The translations under genes and the position numbers were made by a program. Below are positions 1 through 6,991 of a DNA stretch of 18,454 bases, in pieces. The DNA comes from JBBCJT01 sp037190665 (GTDB lineage: Bacteria; Pseudomonadota; Alphaproteobacteria; Acetobacterales; Acetobacteraceae), in NCBI GenBank assembly GCA_037190665.1, contig JBBCJT010000144.1, positions 1-18,454 of the forward strand, read 5' to 3'. The first letter of the stretch is position 1; each line of letters begins with the position of its first letter. Under the pieces are notes generated by a model. That model was not told where the DNA came from. It worked only from the letters and a program-made list of their open reading frames with translations, and made no database searches.

Positions 1-426
1 CGGGAGGTGGTGCGCGTGCAGATCGGTTCGCTCGCCATGCTCGCCTTCGGCGCGCGGGAGGTCGCCTATCGCGCCACGCTCGCCCAGCGGCTGATGGACA
101 ATCCGGAGGTGCGCCAGCAACTGCCCCCCGCCGAGATCACCACGCGGCAGGAGGCGATCGCGGAGCTGCGGCGCAACGCCGCGGCGATCATCGATTCTTA
201 CATCGCGACCGTCCGCCGCGTCGCGGAGAACGCGCCGCGGGCGATGGTGGCCGAGCAGACGGGCATCGTCCGCTCCGAATTGCGGGCGCGGAACCTGTGG
301 CGGCTGGGCGTCTACATGGACGGGATCGATCGGCACGTGCGCGACACGCAGCTCGGCCGGACGCTGGACCGGCAGGCTCTCGCGACCGAGTTCGAGGAGA
401 TGACCAACCGCCAGCTTCGCCGCTGA
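1..426 (+). CDS. Unrecognised protein, C-terminal part (5' end cut by window edge)
   Basis: The reading frame is open to the left edge and ends at TGA 424-426, so this is probably the 3' part of a longer gene. In-frame GTG codons at 7, 10 and 16 could be starts, but none has a ribosome binding site at normal spacing, so I treat it as partial. About 140 residues are visible. They look soluble and mostly helical, rich in Arg, Ala and Glu (for example EAIAELRRNAAAIIDSYIAT), and end in NRQLRR. There is no signal peptide, membrane segment or catalytic motif that I recognise, and I assign no function. Codon use looks like the neighbouring genes (G/C at third positions). The gene is convergent with the acetyltransferase gene, with only six bases between the two stop codons, and a small hairpin spans both stops. 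Confidence 0.6.
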   Translation, partial: REVVRVQIGSLAMLAFGAREVAYRATLAQRLMDNPEVRQQLPPAEITTRQEAIAELRRNAAAIIDSYIATVRRVAENAPRAMVAEQTGIVRSELRARNLWRLGVYMDGIDRHVRDTQLGRTLDRQALATEFEEMTNRQLRR

Positions 427-438
427 GTCCCCTCAGCG
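421..438. terminator. Stop-codon hairpin between convergent genes
   Basis: A perfect 7-bp inverted repeat (CGCTGAG, loop TCCC, CTCAGCG) contains the TGA stop of the left gene in one arm and the stop of the minus-strand acetyltransferase in the other. There is no T-tract on either strand. It could help bidirectional termination, but a stem this short between two stop codons could also be partly chance. Confidence 0.35.
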
Positions 439-903
439 CGCCGATGCCGATCCGTCCGCCAGCATCATCCGGTAACGGACGAAACTGTCTGCGGGGACGA
501 AGCGGTCATAGAGCCGTCGCGCCGGATTGGTCGCCTGGGTATGCCAGTACAGCCGCGACCAGCCGCGCCGGGCGGCAAGCGTGGTCAGGTCCTCGATGAG
601 CGCGCGACCCGCCCCGAGGCCGCGGGCGTCGGGCGCCACGAACAGGTCCTCCAGATAGCAGATCGGCGCGCTGACCCAGGTGCCTTCGTGCAGCACGCAG
701 ACGGCGAAGCCGACCACGCGCCCCTCCGCCACGGCCAGCCGGGCGAAGATGGGGGAGGCGGGGTCGAGGATCCGGCGCCACGTATGCGCGGTGATCGCTT
801 CCGGCACCGAGGCCGCGAAGAAGGCGGTGTATCCCGCCCACAATGCGCGCCATGCCGCCTCATCGTCCGGGGCGGCATCGCGGATGGTCAGTGTCTCGTT
901 CAT
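433..903 (-). CDS. GNAT family N-acetyltransferase
   Basis: This is a 156-residue single-domain GNAT protein that would transfer an acetyl group from acetyl-CoA to an unknown amine. The acetyl-CoA loop is clear: strand 4 (YLEDLFVAPDARG) leads into RGLGAGR at residues 94-100, which fits the R/Q-x-x-G-x-G/A pattern. The C-terminal HTQATNPARRLYDRF is typical of small-molecule (diamine or aminoglycoside-like) acetyltransferases. I chose the ATG at 903. A GTG at 918 would add five residues (MQPAY), and neither start has a convincing Shine-Dalgarno sequence. The gene lies 42 bases downstream of the small membrane-protein gene on the same strand and may be co-transcribed with it. The substrate cannot be read from the sequence. 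Confidence 0.85.
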   Translation of the reverse strand: MNETLTIRDAAPDDEAAWRALWAGYTAFFAASVPEAITAHTWRRILDPASPIFARLAVAEGRVVGFAVCVLHEGTWVSAPICYLEDLFVAPDARGLGAGRALIEDLTTLAARRGWSRLYWHTQATNPARRLYDRFVPADSFVRYRMMLADGSASAR

Positions 904-945
904 GTACGCAGGCTGCACACAGGCAGGCCGCGGCGGAAGAGCAAC

Positions 946-1122
946 TCAGCCGAGCAGGCGCGTGGCCAAGAAGCTGAGGCTGAGCCACAATGCGGCGCAG
1001 AGACCAAGCACGAACAGAGCCGCTCGCGGCCAAGGCAGCCGCTCACCAACGCGCGTCGGCGTCAGTTCGCACGGCTCGGCGGCAATTCGCCGACTTTCGG
1101 GTGGTGCCGAGACAGGCGGCAT
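946..1122 (-). CDS. Small single-span membrane protein (58 aa)
   Basis: This short ORF has ATG at 1122-1120 and TGA at 948-946. The first ~32 residues are polar and proline/arginine-containing (begins MPPVSAPPESRRIAAEPCEL). They are followed by one strongly hydrophobic stretch at about residues 33-58 (AALFVLGLCAALWLSLSFLA), ending RLLG. That architecture is an N-terminal cytoplasmic tail with a C-terminal membrane anchor. The start is supported by AAAGGA five bases upstream of the ATG (plus-strand 1128-1133). I recognise no family. It is followed on the same strand by the GNAT gene after 42 bases and is divergent from the asparagine-synthetase-like gene. Hydrophobicity, ribosome binding site and uninterrupted frame support a real gene, but its size leaves some doubt. 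Confidence 0.6.
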   Translation of the reverse strand: MPPVSAPPESRRIAAEPCELTPTRVGERLPWPRAALFVLGLCAALWLSLSFLATRLLG

Positions 1123-1297
1123 GATCGTCCTTTATCCACATCCCCCCACTGGATTTACTAGTCATGCGGGAGGTGAATTGCAATGCTTCTCCTATGGGTT
1201 GTGATCTGCCGGCGTGCACGACTCGATATTGGCGATCCGTCGCCGGCCGATTCGTGATAAAAGAGACGCATTCACGCATACGGAGTTGCCAGGACGC
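1123..1297. promoter_or_regulatory. Divergent intergenic region, probable promoters on both strands
   Basis: This stretch of about 175 bases between the minus-strand small membrane gene and the plus-strand amidotransferase is noticeably less GC-rich than its surroundings (for example ATTTACTAGT, TTGCAAT, GTGATAAAAGAG). It must hold the promoters of both genes. I cannot place convincing -35/-10 pairs. A possible minus-strand pair is TTGCAA, a 17-base spacer and TAGTAA, which is weak. The ribosome binding site of the small membrane gene is at 1128-1133. The asparagine-synthetase start has AGGA four bases upstream. A possible 24-codon leader ORF sits inside at 1183-1257. Confidence 0.5.
1183..1257 (+). 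CDS. Possible 24-codon leader peptide
   Basis: An ATG at 1183 opens a 24-codon frame ending in TGA at 1255-1257. It begins MLLLWVVICRRARL and finishes in SPADS. It is preceded by GGGAGGTGA (1168-1176), an eight-base perfect match (GGAGGTGA) to the anti-Shine-Dalgarno sequence, with nine bases between GGAGG and the ATG. This is a better ribosome binding site than most genes in the window have. The peptide ends 40 bases before the asparagine-synthetase-like start. No runs of one amino acid suggest classical attenuation. It may be a leader peptide, a tiny membrane peptide or chance. Confidence 0.3.
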   Translation: MLLLWVVICRRARLDIGDPSPADS

Positions 1298-3220
1298 ATG
1301 TGCGGCGTGGTCGGCTTGTTCCACCCGGGTAACGCGGCCACGCCCGAGGTGGCGCTGGTGCGCCGCATGGCCGATGCGATCCGCCATCGCGGACCGGACG
1401 GCGATGGCTATCACGTGGAGCCGCATCTCGGCTTCGGCCATCGACGGCTGGCCATCGTCGATCTCGCCGGCGGTGCCCAGCCGATGGCAACCGCGGACGG
1501 CAATGTCGTCCTGACTTTCAACGGCGAGATCTACAACCACCTTGAGTTGCGGCGAGAGCTGGAGGCGCTGGGCCGCGTGTTCCGCACCCGCTCCGACACC
1601 GAGGCGATCCTTCACGGCTGGTGCGTCTGGGGGCCGGGCGTGGTGGAACGGCTGAACGGCATGTTTGCCTTCGCCCTGTGGGACAGGGCGAAGGGTGAGC
1701 TGCTGCTGGCACGCGATCCGCTGGGGGAGAAGCCGCTGCACCTTGCCTGGTTGCCGGATGGCGGCCTCGCCTTCGCCTCAGAGCTTTGCGGCCTGCTGGT
1801 CCTGCCGGAACTGTCACGCCGGATCGACCCGGCGGCGCTGAACGACATGCTGGCGCTGGGCTACATTCCCGACCCGGCGACGGTCTACGCCGGCATCCGC
1901 CGCCTGCCGGCCGCGCATCTGATGCTGCTGCGCCGGGGCGAGACGGCGCGGCCGGAACCGCGCCGCTACTGGTCCCCGCCCGCCGCGCCGGCCGCCGCGC
2001 CTGCCGATACCGCGGCGGAGCTGACGCGCCGGCTCGATCACGCCGTCCGCGCGCGGATGATGTCGGACGTGCCGCTCGGCAGCTTCCTGTCCGGCGGCGT
2101 GGATTCCGGCATCGTTACCGCGCTCGCCGCCACCGCGCGCCAGCAGGCCGGGCACGGGGCGCTGGACACGTTCACCATCGGCTTCCCCGGCGAGAACGAC
2201 GAGCGCGAGGCAGCCGCCACCGTCGCGGCGCGCTACGGCACCGCGCATCACGCCGAGGCGGACGCGACCGATTACGTCGCCGTCGCGCGCGAGCAGGCGC
2301 GCATCTTCGGCGAGCCGTTCGCAGACCATTCCTCGGTGCCCACGCTCGCCGTCTGCAAGCTGGCGCGGCGGCATGCGACCGTGGCGCTGTCGGGCGACGG
2401 CGGCGACGAGGTCTTCGCCGGCTATCGCCGCTACCGCTGGCACCTGCTCGCCGAGGCAGTACGCACCCGCGTGCCGGCCGGCGCGCGGCGGCACGTGATC
2501 GGCGCGCTGGCGCGGGCGTACCCGAAGCTGGACCGCGCGCCGAAATGGCTGCGCGCGAAGACGACGCTGACCGAGATCAGCCTGGACAGCGCGCTCGGCT
2601 ACTACCGCACCGTCTGCAAGATGCATGACGACCAGCGCATGGCGGTGTTCTCGCCCGCGCAGCGTGCGGCGTTGGACGGGCACGATCCCGCGGCGCGGTT
2701 CACGGCGCTGATGGAAGCCGTCGATCCGGCCGATCCGCTGCTGCAGGCGCAGTATGCGGACCTGCACACCTATCTGCCGGGCGATATCCTGGTGAAGACC
2801 GACCGCACCAGCATGGCGGTGGCGCTGGAGGTGCGGCCGCCGATCCTCGATCCCGATCTTGTCGCCTGGGGGATGGCGCTGCCGGCCGCGATGAAGATCG
2901 TGGGCGGGCGCGGCAAGCAGATCCTGCGTGACGCCGCCGGGCCGTTCCTGCCGGCGGACCTCCTCGCGCGGCGCAAGACCGGGTTCGCGACCTCGCTCGC
3001 CGACCAGCTCCGCGCCAGCATCGATACGATCCGCGCGCGGCTGACCGGCGCGCCGATGCTGGACAGCGGGATGTTCGACCGGGCGGCGCTTGTGCGGCTG
3101 GTGGACGAACATGCGTCCGGCCGGCACGACCATGCGCAGAAGCTGTGGTCGCTGCTGATGGTGGAAGGCTTCCTCGCCAACGAGGCGGGGCAGTCGGAAG
3201 CGGCGCGAGAGGCGGCCTGA
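1298..3220 (+). CDS. asnB: Glutamine-hydrolysing asparagine synthetase-like amidotransferase (exosortase-A-associated type)
   Basis: This 640-residue protein has an N-terminal glutaminase domain and a C-terminal ATP-using synthetase domain. The first would release ammonia from glutamine and the second amidate a carboxylate, classically aspartate to asparagine. The ATG at 1298 is chosen because it places Cys2, the N-terminal nucleophile, directly after Met (MCGVVG); upstream in-frame starts would bury it. AGGA lies four bases upstream. Visible motifs are RHRGPDG (29-35), GHRRLAIVDL with Arg49, FNGEIYN (74-80), the PP-loop SGGVDS (265-270) and SGDGGDE (365-371). The segments ALGYIPDPATVY, YRRYRWHLLAE and RAPKWLRAKTTL resemble the amidotransferase-1 family found with exosortase A/PEP-CTERM polysaccharide loci. 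No exosortase or glycosyltransferase gene is present here, so true asparagine synthesis cannot be excluded. Confidence 0.9.
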   Translation: MCGVVGLFHPGNAATPEVALVRRMADAIRHRGPDGDGYHVEPHLGFGHRRLAIVDLAGGAQPMATADGNVVLTFNGEIYNHLELRRELEALGRVFRTRSDTEAILHGWCVWGPGVVERLNGMFAFALWDRAKGELLLARDPLGEKPLHLAWLPDGGLAFASELCGLLVLPELSRRIDPAALNDMLALGYIPDPATVYAGIRRLPAAHLMLLRRGETARPEPRRYWSPPAAPAAAPADTAAELTRRLDHAVRARMMSDVPLGSFLSGGVDSGIVTALAATARQQAGHGALDTFTIGFPGENDEREAAATVAARYGTAHHAEADATDYVAVAREQARIFGEPFADHSSVPTLAVCKLARRHATVALSGDGGDEVFAGYRRYRWHLLAEAVRTRVPAGARRHVIGALARAYPKLDRAPKWLRAKTTLTEISLDSALGYYRTVCKMHDDQRMAVFSPAQRAALDGHDPAARFTALMEAVDPADPLLQAQYADLHTYLPGDILVKTDRTSMAVALEVRPPILDPDLVAWGMALPAAMKIVGGRGKQILRDAAGPFLPADLLARRKTGFATSLADQLRASIDTIRARLTGAPMLDSGMFDRAALVRLVDEHASGRHDHAQKLWSLLMVEGFLANEAGQSEAAREAA

Positions 3221-3266
3221 TACGAGTCACTGACCGGTAAGGTCGGGCCTGCTCCTCCTCAAACGA

Positions 3267-3297
3267 CGATCGCGGATGGCGAGGCCATCCGCGATCG
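3267..3297. terminator. Strong bidirectional terminator hairpin
   Basis: A perfect 14-bp inverted repeat with a three-base GAG loop (arms CGATCGCGGATGGC and GCCATCCGCGATCG) lies between the converging amidotransferase and citrate synthase genes. No long T-run follows on plus. On minus the stem is followed by TCGTTTG. Its position and symmetry suit termination from both sides. Confidence 0.7.
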
Positions 3298-3310
3298 CAT
3301 GCGACGCCAG

Positions 3311-3330
3311 GAAGGGGCTCGCGCCCCTTC
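3311..3330 (-). terminator. Second hairpin just after the gltA stop
   Basis: An 8-bp perfect stem (GAAGGGGC, loop TCGC, GCCCCTTC) begins three bases past the citrate synthase stop. With the larger hairpin at 3267-3297 it forms a tandem pair downstream of gltA. Its AAGGGGC/GCCCCTT arms resemble one of the hairpins in the array near the right edge (18361-18381), so it may be a remnant of the same dispersed repeat family. Confidence 0.5.
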
Positions 3331-3333
3331 GGC

Positions 3334-4638
3334 CTATCGCTTGTCGGTCGGCACGTAGTCCCGCCGCGTCGCACCCGTGTAGAGCTGCCGCGGGCGGCCG
3401 ATGCGGTTGGTCGGGTCCTCGATCATCTCCTTCCACTGGCTGATCCAGCCGACGGTGCGCGCGACCGCGAACAGCACGGTGAACATGCTGGTCGGGATGC
3501 CCATCGCCTTGAGGATGATGCCCGAGTAGAAATCGACGTTCGGATACAGCTTGCGCTGCACGAAGTACTCGTCGTGCGTCGCGATCTTCTCCAGCTCCAT
3601 CGCCAGGTCGAGCAGCGGCTCGTCCTTGATGCCGAGTTCGGTCAGCACCTCGTGGCAGGTCTGCTGCATGATCTTCGCGCGCGGGTCGAAGTTCTTGTAG
3701 ACCCGGTGGCCGAAGCCCATCAGCCGGACGTTGCTGTTCTTGTCCTTCACCCTGGCGATGAAGTCCGGGATGTTGTCCTTGTGGCCGATCTCGCCCAGCA
3801 TCTTCAGCACCGCCTCGTTCGCGCCGCCATGCGCGGGACCCCAGAGGCTGGCGATGCCGGCGGCGATGCAGGCGAACGGGTTGGCGCCGGTGGAACCGGC
3901 GAGCCGCACCGTGGAGGTGGACGCGTTCTGCTCGTGATCCGCGTGCAGGATCAGGATGCGATCCATAGCGCGTGAGAGCACCGGGTTGTTCTTGTACGTC
4001 TCCGCCGGCACCGCATTCATCATGTAGAGGAAGTTTTCCGCATAGCTGAGATCGTTGCGCGGATACATGAAGGGCTGGCCGACAGCGTACTTGTAGGCCC
4101 AGGCGGCGATGGTCGGCACCTTGGCGATCAGCCGGAACATGCTGATCTCGCGCGAGCGCGCGTCGGTGATGTCGATGCTGTCGTGGTAGAAGGCGCTCAT
4201 CGCGCCGACCACCGAGCACACCACCGCCATCGGATGCGCATCGCGGCGGAAGCCGTCGAAGAAGCGGCGCATCTGCTCGTGCACCATCGTGTGGCGCGTC
4301 ACGCCACGCTCGAACTCGGCGAACTCGGCCTTGCTCGGCAGGTCGCCGTTCACCAGCAGATAGGCGACCTCGAGGAAGGTGGACTGCTCGGCAAGCTGCT
4401 CGATCGGGTAGCCGCGGTGCAGCAGGATGCCCTCATCGCCGTCGATGTAGGTGATCTTGCTCTCGCAGGCGGCGGTGCCGCCGTAGCCGGGATCGAAGGT
4501 GAACACCCCCAGATCGCCGTACAGCTTGCGGATGTCGGCGACGGAGGGGCCGATCGTGCCGGGGAGCAGCGGCAGCTTGGCGGAGCGGTTGGTGCCGTCG
4601 AGCGTGATCGTGACGGAGCCGTTGGCGGAGCCGGTCAT
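3334..4638 (-). CDS. gltA: Type II citrate synthase
   Basis: This 434-residue protein has the usual length for the hexameric, NADH-sensitive bacterial type. It condenses oxaloacetate and acetyl-CoA to citrate, the entry step of the TCA cycle, in the cytoplasm. Family segments are near-identical to known GltA: HADHEQNASTSTVR (232-245), SLWGPAHGGANEA (264-276), GFGHRVYKNFDPRA (308-321) and VDFYSG (368-373). The catalytic triad is His270, His311 and Asp369. The start ATG at 4638 is preceded by an AGGGGAA ribosome binding site about seven bases upstream. The N-terminal small domain is complete. The gene is last in a run of co-directional minus-strand genes but has its own 138-base upstream region and tandem hairpins after its stop, so it is probably transcribed on its own. 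Confidence 0.98.
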   Translation of the reverse strand: MTGSANGSVTITLDGTNRSAKLPLLPGTIGPSVADIRKLYGDLGVFTFDPGYGGTAACESKITYIDGDEGILLHRGYPIEQLAEQSTFLEVAYLLVNGDLPSKAEFAEFERGVTRHTMVHEQMRRFFDGFRRDAHPMAVVCSVVGAMSAFYHDSIDITDARSREISMFRLIAKVPTIAAWAYKYAVGQPFMYPRNDLSYAENFLYMMNAVPAETYKNNPVLSRAMDRILILHADHEQNASTSTVRLAGSTGANPFACIAAGIASLWGPAHGGANEAVLKMLGEIGHKDNIPDFIARVKDKNSNVRLMGFGHRVYKNFDPRAKIMQQTCHEVLTELGIKDEPLLDLAMELEKIATHDEYFVQRKLYPNVDFYSGIILKAMGIPTSMFTVLFAVARTVGWISQWKEMIEDPTNRIGRPRQLYTGATRRDYVPTDKR

Positions 4639-4715
4639 GCGGCGTTTCCCCTGCGGTGCGGCGTTACAGATGAAAGGACAGCGCCGGCCGTGCCGCGCCG
4701 CCTTCGCGGTTGCGG

Positions 4716-4745
4716 AAGATAGGTCCGCCTTCGCAGGGCGCGCAA
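4716..4745 (-). promoter_or_regulatory. Possible gltA promoter
   Basis: Upstream of gltA on minus, TTGCGC (4745-4740) and TATCTT (4721-4716) are separated by 18 bases, a plausible but imperfect sigma-70-type pair about 80 bases before the start codon. The heptamer CCTTCGC (plus-strand reading) recurs at 4701, 4728 and 4746 around it. No mapped transcript supports this; it is pattern-based only. Confidence 0.3.
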
Positions 4746-4776
4746 CCTTCGCACCTGCAACAATCGAAATGGCCGC

Positions 4777-5352
4777 CTAATGGTCCCGCCGCCAGGCATC
4801 CGGCCGCTCGAAGGCTGTTGCCCAAAGGCCGCGCCGCGCGGCACGCGCTTCCGCCTCCAGGACCTCCAGCGGGGGCAGTTCGTCACGCGCAAGTGCGAAG
4901 CCGGAGGAGACGAGCGCACTGTTCAGTTCCCGCCCGCCGGCGCTGCAGATGGCGAGCGAGCGGCCATACCGGTCCGCGCCGCGCAACCGGCAGTCCACGC
5001 GCCGTTCGCGCACGAGGCCGGCCAGGACGTCGGTCGCCGCCGCGCCGCAGTCGAAGGTCGTGCCGTCCTTGCGACGGCAGGTCTGCCCGCGCTCGGGGGC
5101 GTCGAGCCCCATCAGCCGGATCGTGGTGTCGCCGATGCGCAACGTGTCGCCGTCCACCACCCGCACGGTGGATGGCTCGCCCGCCATCTGGCCGGAGACC
5201 GGGCCCGGCGCACGCACGGAATCGGACGGTAGCCCCGCCACCGCCGCGACCAGGGCCGCGAGCAGCCCGGCGCCGGACAGCAGCACCCGCCGCAGCGTGC
5301 GCGAGAGCGCGGGCGGACCGGAGGACCGGAAGATGCGCCGTGGCCTGAGCAT
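4777..5352 (-). CDS. Thermonuclease (SNase-fold) family protein with N-terminal membrane anchor or signal
   Basis: This 191-residue protein has an N-terminal Arg-rich segment and a hydrophobic stretch at about residues 21-41 (LLSGAGLLAALVAAVAGLP), which implies export or inner-membrane anchoring. A staphylococcal-nuclease-like domain follows from about residue 62 to 180. Domain motifs are VVDGDTLRIGD (65-75), IRLMGLDAPERGQ (78-90) and DRYGR (127-131). The three residues that correspond to the S. aureus nuclease catalytic set (Arg35, Glu43, Arg87) are present as Arg79, Glu87 and Arg131, so activity as a Ca-dependent nuclease is plausible. Four Cys residues (CRRKDG, FDCG, VDCRL, AICS) could form disulfides outside the cytoplasm. 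I chose the ATG at 5352; the frame stays open further upstream, but that extension looks non-coding. No clear Shine-Dalgarno sequence is seen. Confidence 0.85.
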   Translation of the reverse strand: MLRPRRIFRSSGPPALSRTLRRVLLSGAGLLAALVAAVAGLPSDSVRAPGPVSGQMAGEPSTVRVVDGDTLRIGDTTIRLMGLDAPERGQTCRRKDGTTFDCGAAATDVLAGLVRERRVDCRLRGADRYGRSLAICSAGGRELNSALVSSGFALARDELPPLEVLEAEARAARRGLWATAFERPDAWRRDH

Positions 5353-5494
5353 GGCAGCCGGCAGCCCTAGTCCGGCGCGACGGCGGGCGCAAGGCGGCTG
5401 CGAAGTCCCGGCATCCGGGCGGCGGGGGAGGGCAGTAAGTGATAACGATGGTGCAATGCTGGGCGGACAATCGCGACTGGAGTGGGTCGGGAAG

Positions 5495-6991
5495 TTACGT
5501 CCAGAACGGTTTGCGTTCCCTGAACCGCTCCCACGCCTCGACAGCCTCGCCACGCGCCGCGGCGGCGCGGCCGGCGACGAGGCCGCGTAGCGCGCCGGAC
5601 GCGAAGGCGCGCCGGCCGGTCCGCGCGATGCCCCCGATCAGCCCCGCCGCAACGGCGCCATCGTTCACGATGCCGAGCGTCTCCTGCAGCGCCGCCAGCC
5701 GGCGCACGAAACGCTTCGCGTCCTTGCCCGGGAACAAGGGCGCGAAGAACTCCGCCGCGTAGCGCAGGCGCTTGCCGTCCAGGCGTAGCGCGTGCAGCTC
5801 CTCGTCCGGCCAGGAGGCGATGTCCTTGCCATGCGCCAGCATGCGCTTGTGGCGGCGTGCCAGCATGCGGCGCGCGAACGCCTCCGCCGGTTCCGCGGCA
5901 GGCTCCTCGGGCCATGGACGTGTCGCCGCGAGCGCGGCCGCCGCGATCATGGTCTGGCGGAAAGCGGGGCCCGCCAGCACCTGCGCCAGTTCGCGATAGG
6001 CAGCGGCCCGCTGCGACCGCGCGTCGGCGATCAGTGCCAGCACCGGCTTCTCGGGTATCAACGCCGACAGATCGGCGCCCGCCCCGGCGAGGAACACGTC
6101 CCAGTCGCGCGCCGGCCCCAAGGCCTGCGCCAGCGTCTTCAGCCGGTCGTCGAGATCGGCGATGGCATCGCATCCCAGCGTCTTGCCGAATATCTTCAGC
6201 GCCGAGCGCAGCCGCCGCAGCGCGACGCGCATCTGGTGCACGCCCTCCGGCGTTTCCCCGGCCCGCGCGGCGGGCAGCCAGGCGAGCATCACCTCCGCCA
6301 GATGCCCCACCACGAACGCCAGCGCGCCGCCCACATCCAGTCCCGTGGGCAGGTGCGGTGCGCCGATCCGGCGAGGGCGGCAGGGCGTGCCCTGCGCCAG
6401 CGCGCGACCCTGTTCCGCCAGCGTCACGGCGGCGGGCAGCAGCGGCAGGTCGGCAGCTAGACGCATCGCCAGCGCGTGCGCCGCCGCGGCATCGCCCGCG
6501 ATCGTCAGCCGGGCGACGGGTTCGCGCGCCGCCACCGCCCGCAACTCGCCGGCCAGCAGCGACAGATGCAGCCCGTCCGCAAGCGGCGTGTCCGCGCGCC
6601 GCCCGTCGAAAGCGACCAGCGGAACCAGCGGATCCGATACGCCCAGGTCGAGCGCCCCGGGCGTCGCGGCCTCCGCCTCCACGCGCGGCGGCAGCCCCGG
6701 CCGCACGGGGTCCTGCGCCTCCGGCAGCGATCGCAGCAGGCGCCAGAGCGGGGTGCGGCCCGGGATCTCCGCCAGCGCCAGCCCGTGGGACGCGAGTGTC
6801 CCCTGCGCGGTGTCATGCCAGACCGTCCGCACCGTCCGCCCACGCGTGCGCCCGGTGCGCAGCGAGGCGAGCGCGGGATGGCGCTGCAGGCGCGCGGCGG
6901 CGTCCGGCACCTCGAAGGCCAGTTCCAGCTCGGGAAGGGGCGGCAGCGGGTCCGCTGCCGCGGGCTCGGGGGGAGCGTTCTCTTCGGTCAG
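5495..6991 (-). CDS. CHAD domain protein with degenerate CYTH-like N-terminus; probable CTG start
   Basis: The C-terminal half (about residues 225-490) is a CHAD domain, an all-helical, basic fold that binds inorganic polyphosphate. Visible motifs are GVHQMRVALRRLRSALKIF (from ~residue 251), GPARDWDVF and LRLDGKRLRYAAEFF. The N-terminal ~220 residues look like a decayed CYTH (triphosphate tunnel) domain: PELELAFEV stands where the ExExK signature is expected and lacks the Lys. The usual GTG at 6910 would cut off that first strand. No ATG, GTG or TTG exists between it and the preceding in-frame stop. CTG at 6991 overlaps the TGA of the upstream phosphatase gene (CTGA) and has GGAG eight bases before it, giving 498 residues. 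The start is inference. The gene is probably translationally coupled to the SixA-like gene. Confidence 0.85.
   Translation of the reverse strand: MTEENAPPEPAAADPLPPLPELELAFEVPDAAARLQRHPALASLRTGRTRGRTVRTVWHDTAQGTLASHGLALAEIPGRTPLWRLLRSLPEAQDPVRPGLPPRVEAEAATPGALDLGVSDPLVPLVAFDGRRADTPLADGLHLSLLAGELRAVAAREPVARLTIAGDAAAAHALAMRLAADLPLLPAAVTLAEQGRALAQGTPCRPRRIGAPHLPTGLDVGGALAFVVGHLAEVMLAWLPAARAGETPEGVHQMRVALRRLRSALKIFGKTLGCDAIADLDDRLKTLAQALGPARDWDVFLAGAGADLSALIPEKPVLALIADARSQRAAAYRELAQVLAGPAFRQTMIAAAALAATRPWPEEPAAEPAEAFARRMLARRHKRMLAHGKDIASWPDEELHALRLDGKRLRYAAEFFAPLFPGKDAKRFVRRLAALQETLGIVNDGAVAAGLIGGIARTGRRAFASGALRGLVAGRAAAARGEAVEAWERFRERKPFWT

Noticed and set aside
1214..1297. N-terminal extension of the amidotransferase from 1214
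   Set aside because: It would bury the catalytic Cys, which must be residue 2, and it lies in the AT-richer regulatory region.
5353..5553. N-terminal extension of the thermonuclease-family gene
   Set aside because: The added 67 residues are low-complexity, precede the membrane segment and overlap the end of the CHAD gene in another frame; ATG 5352 is more natural.
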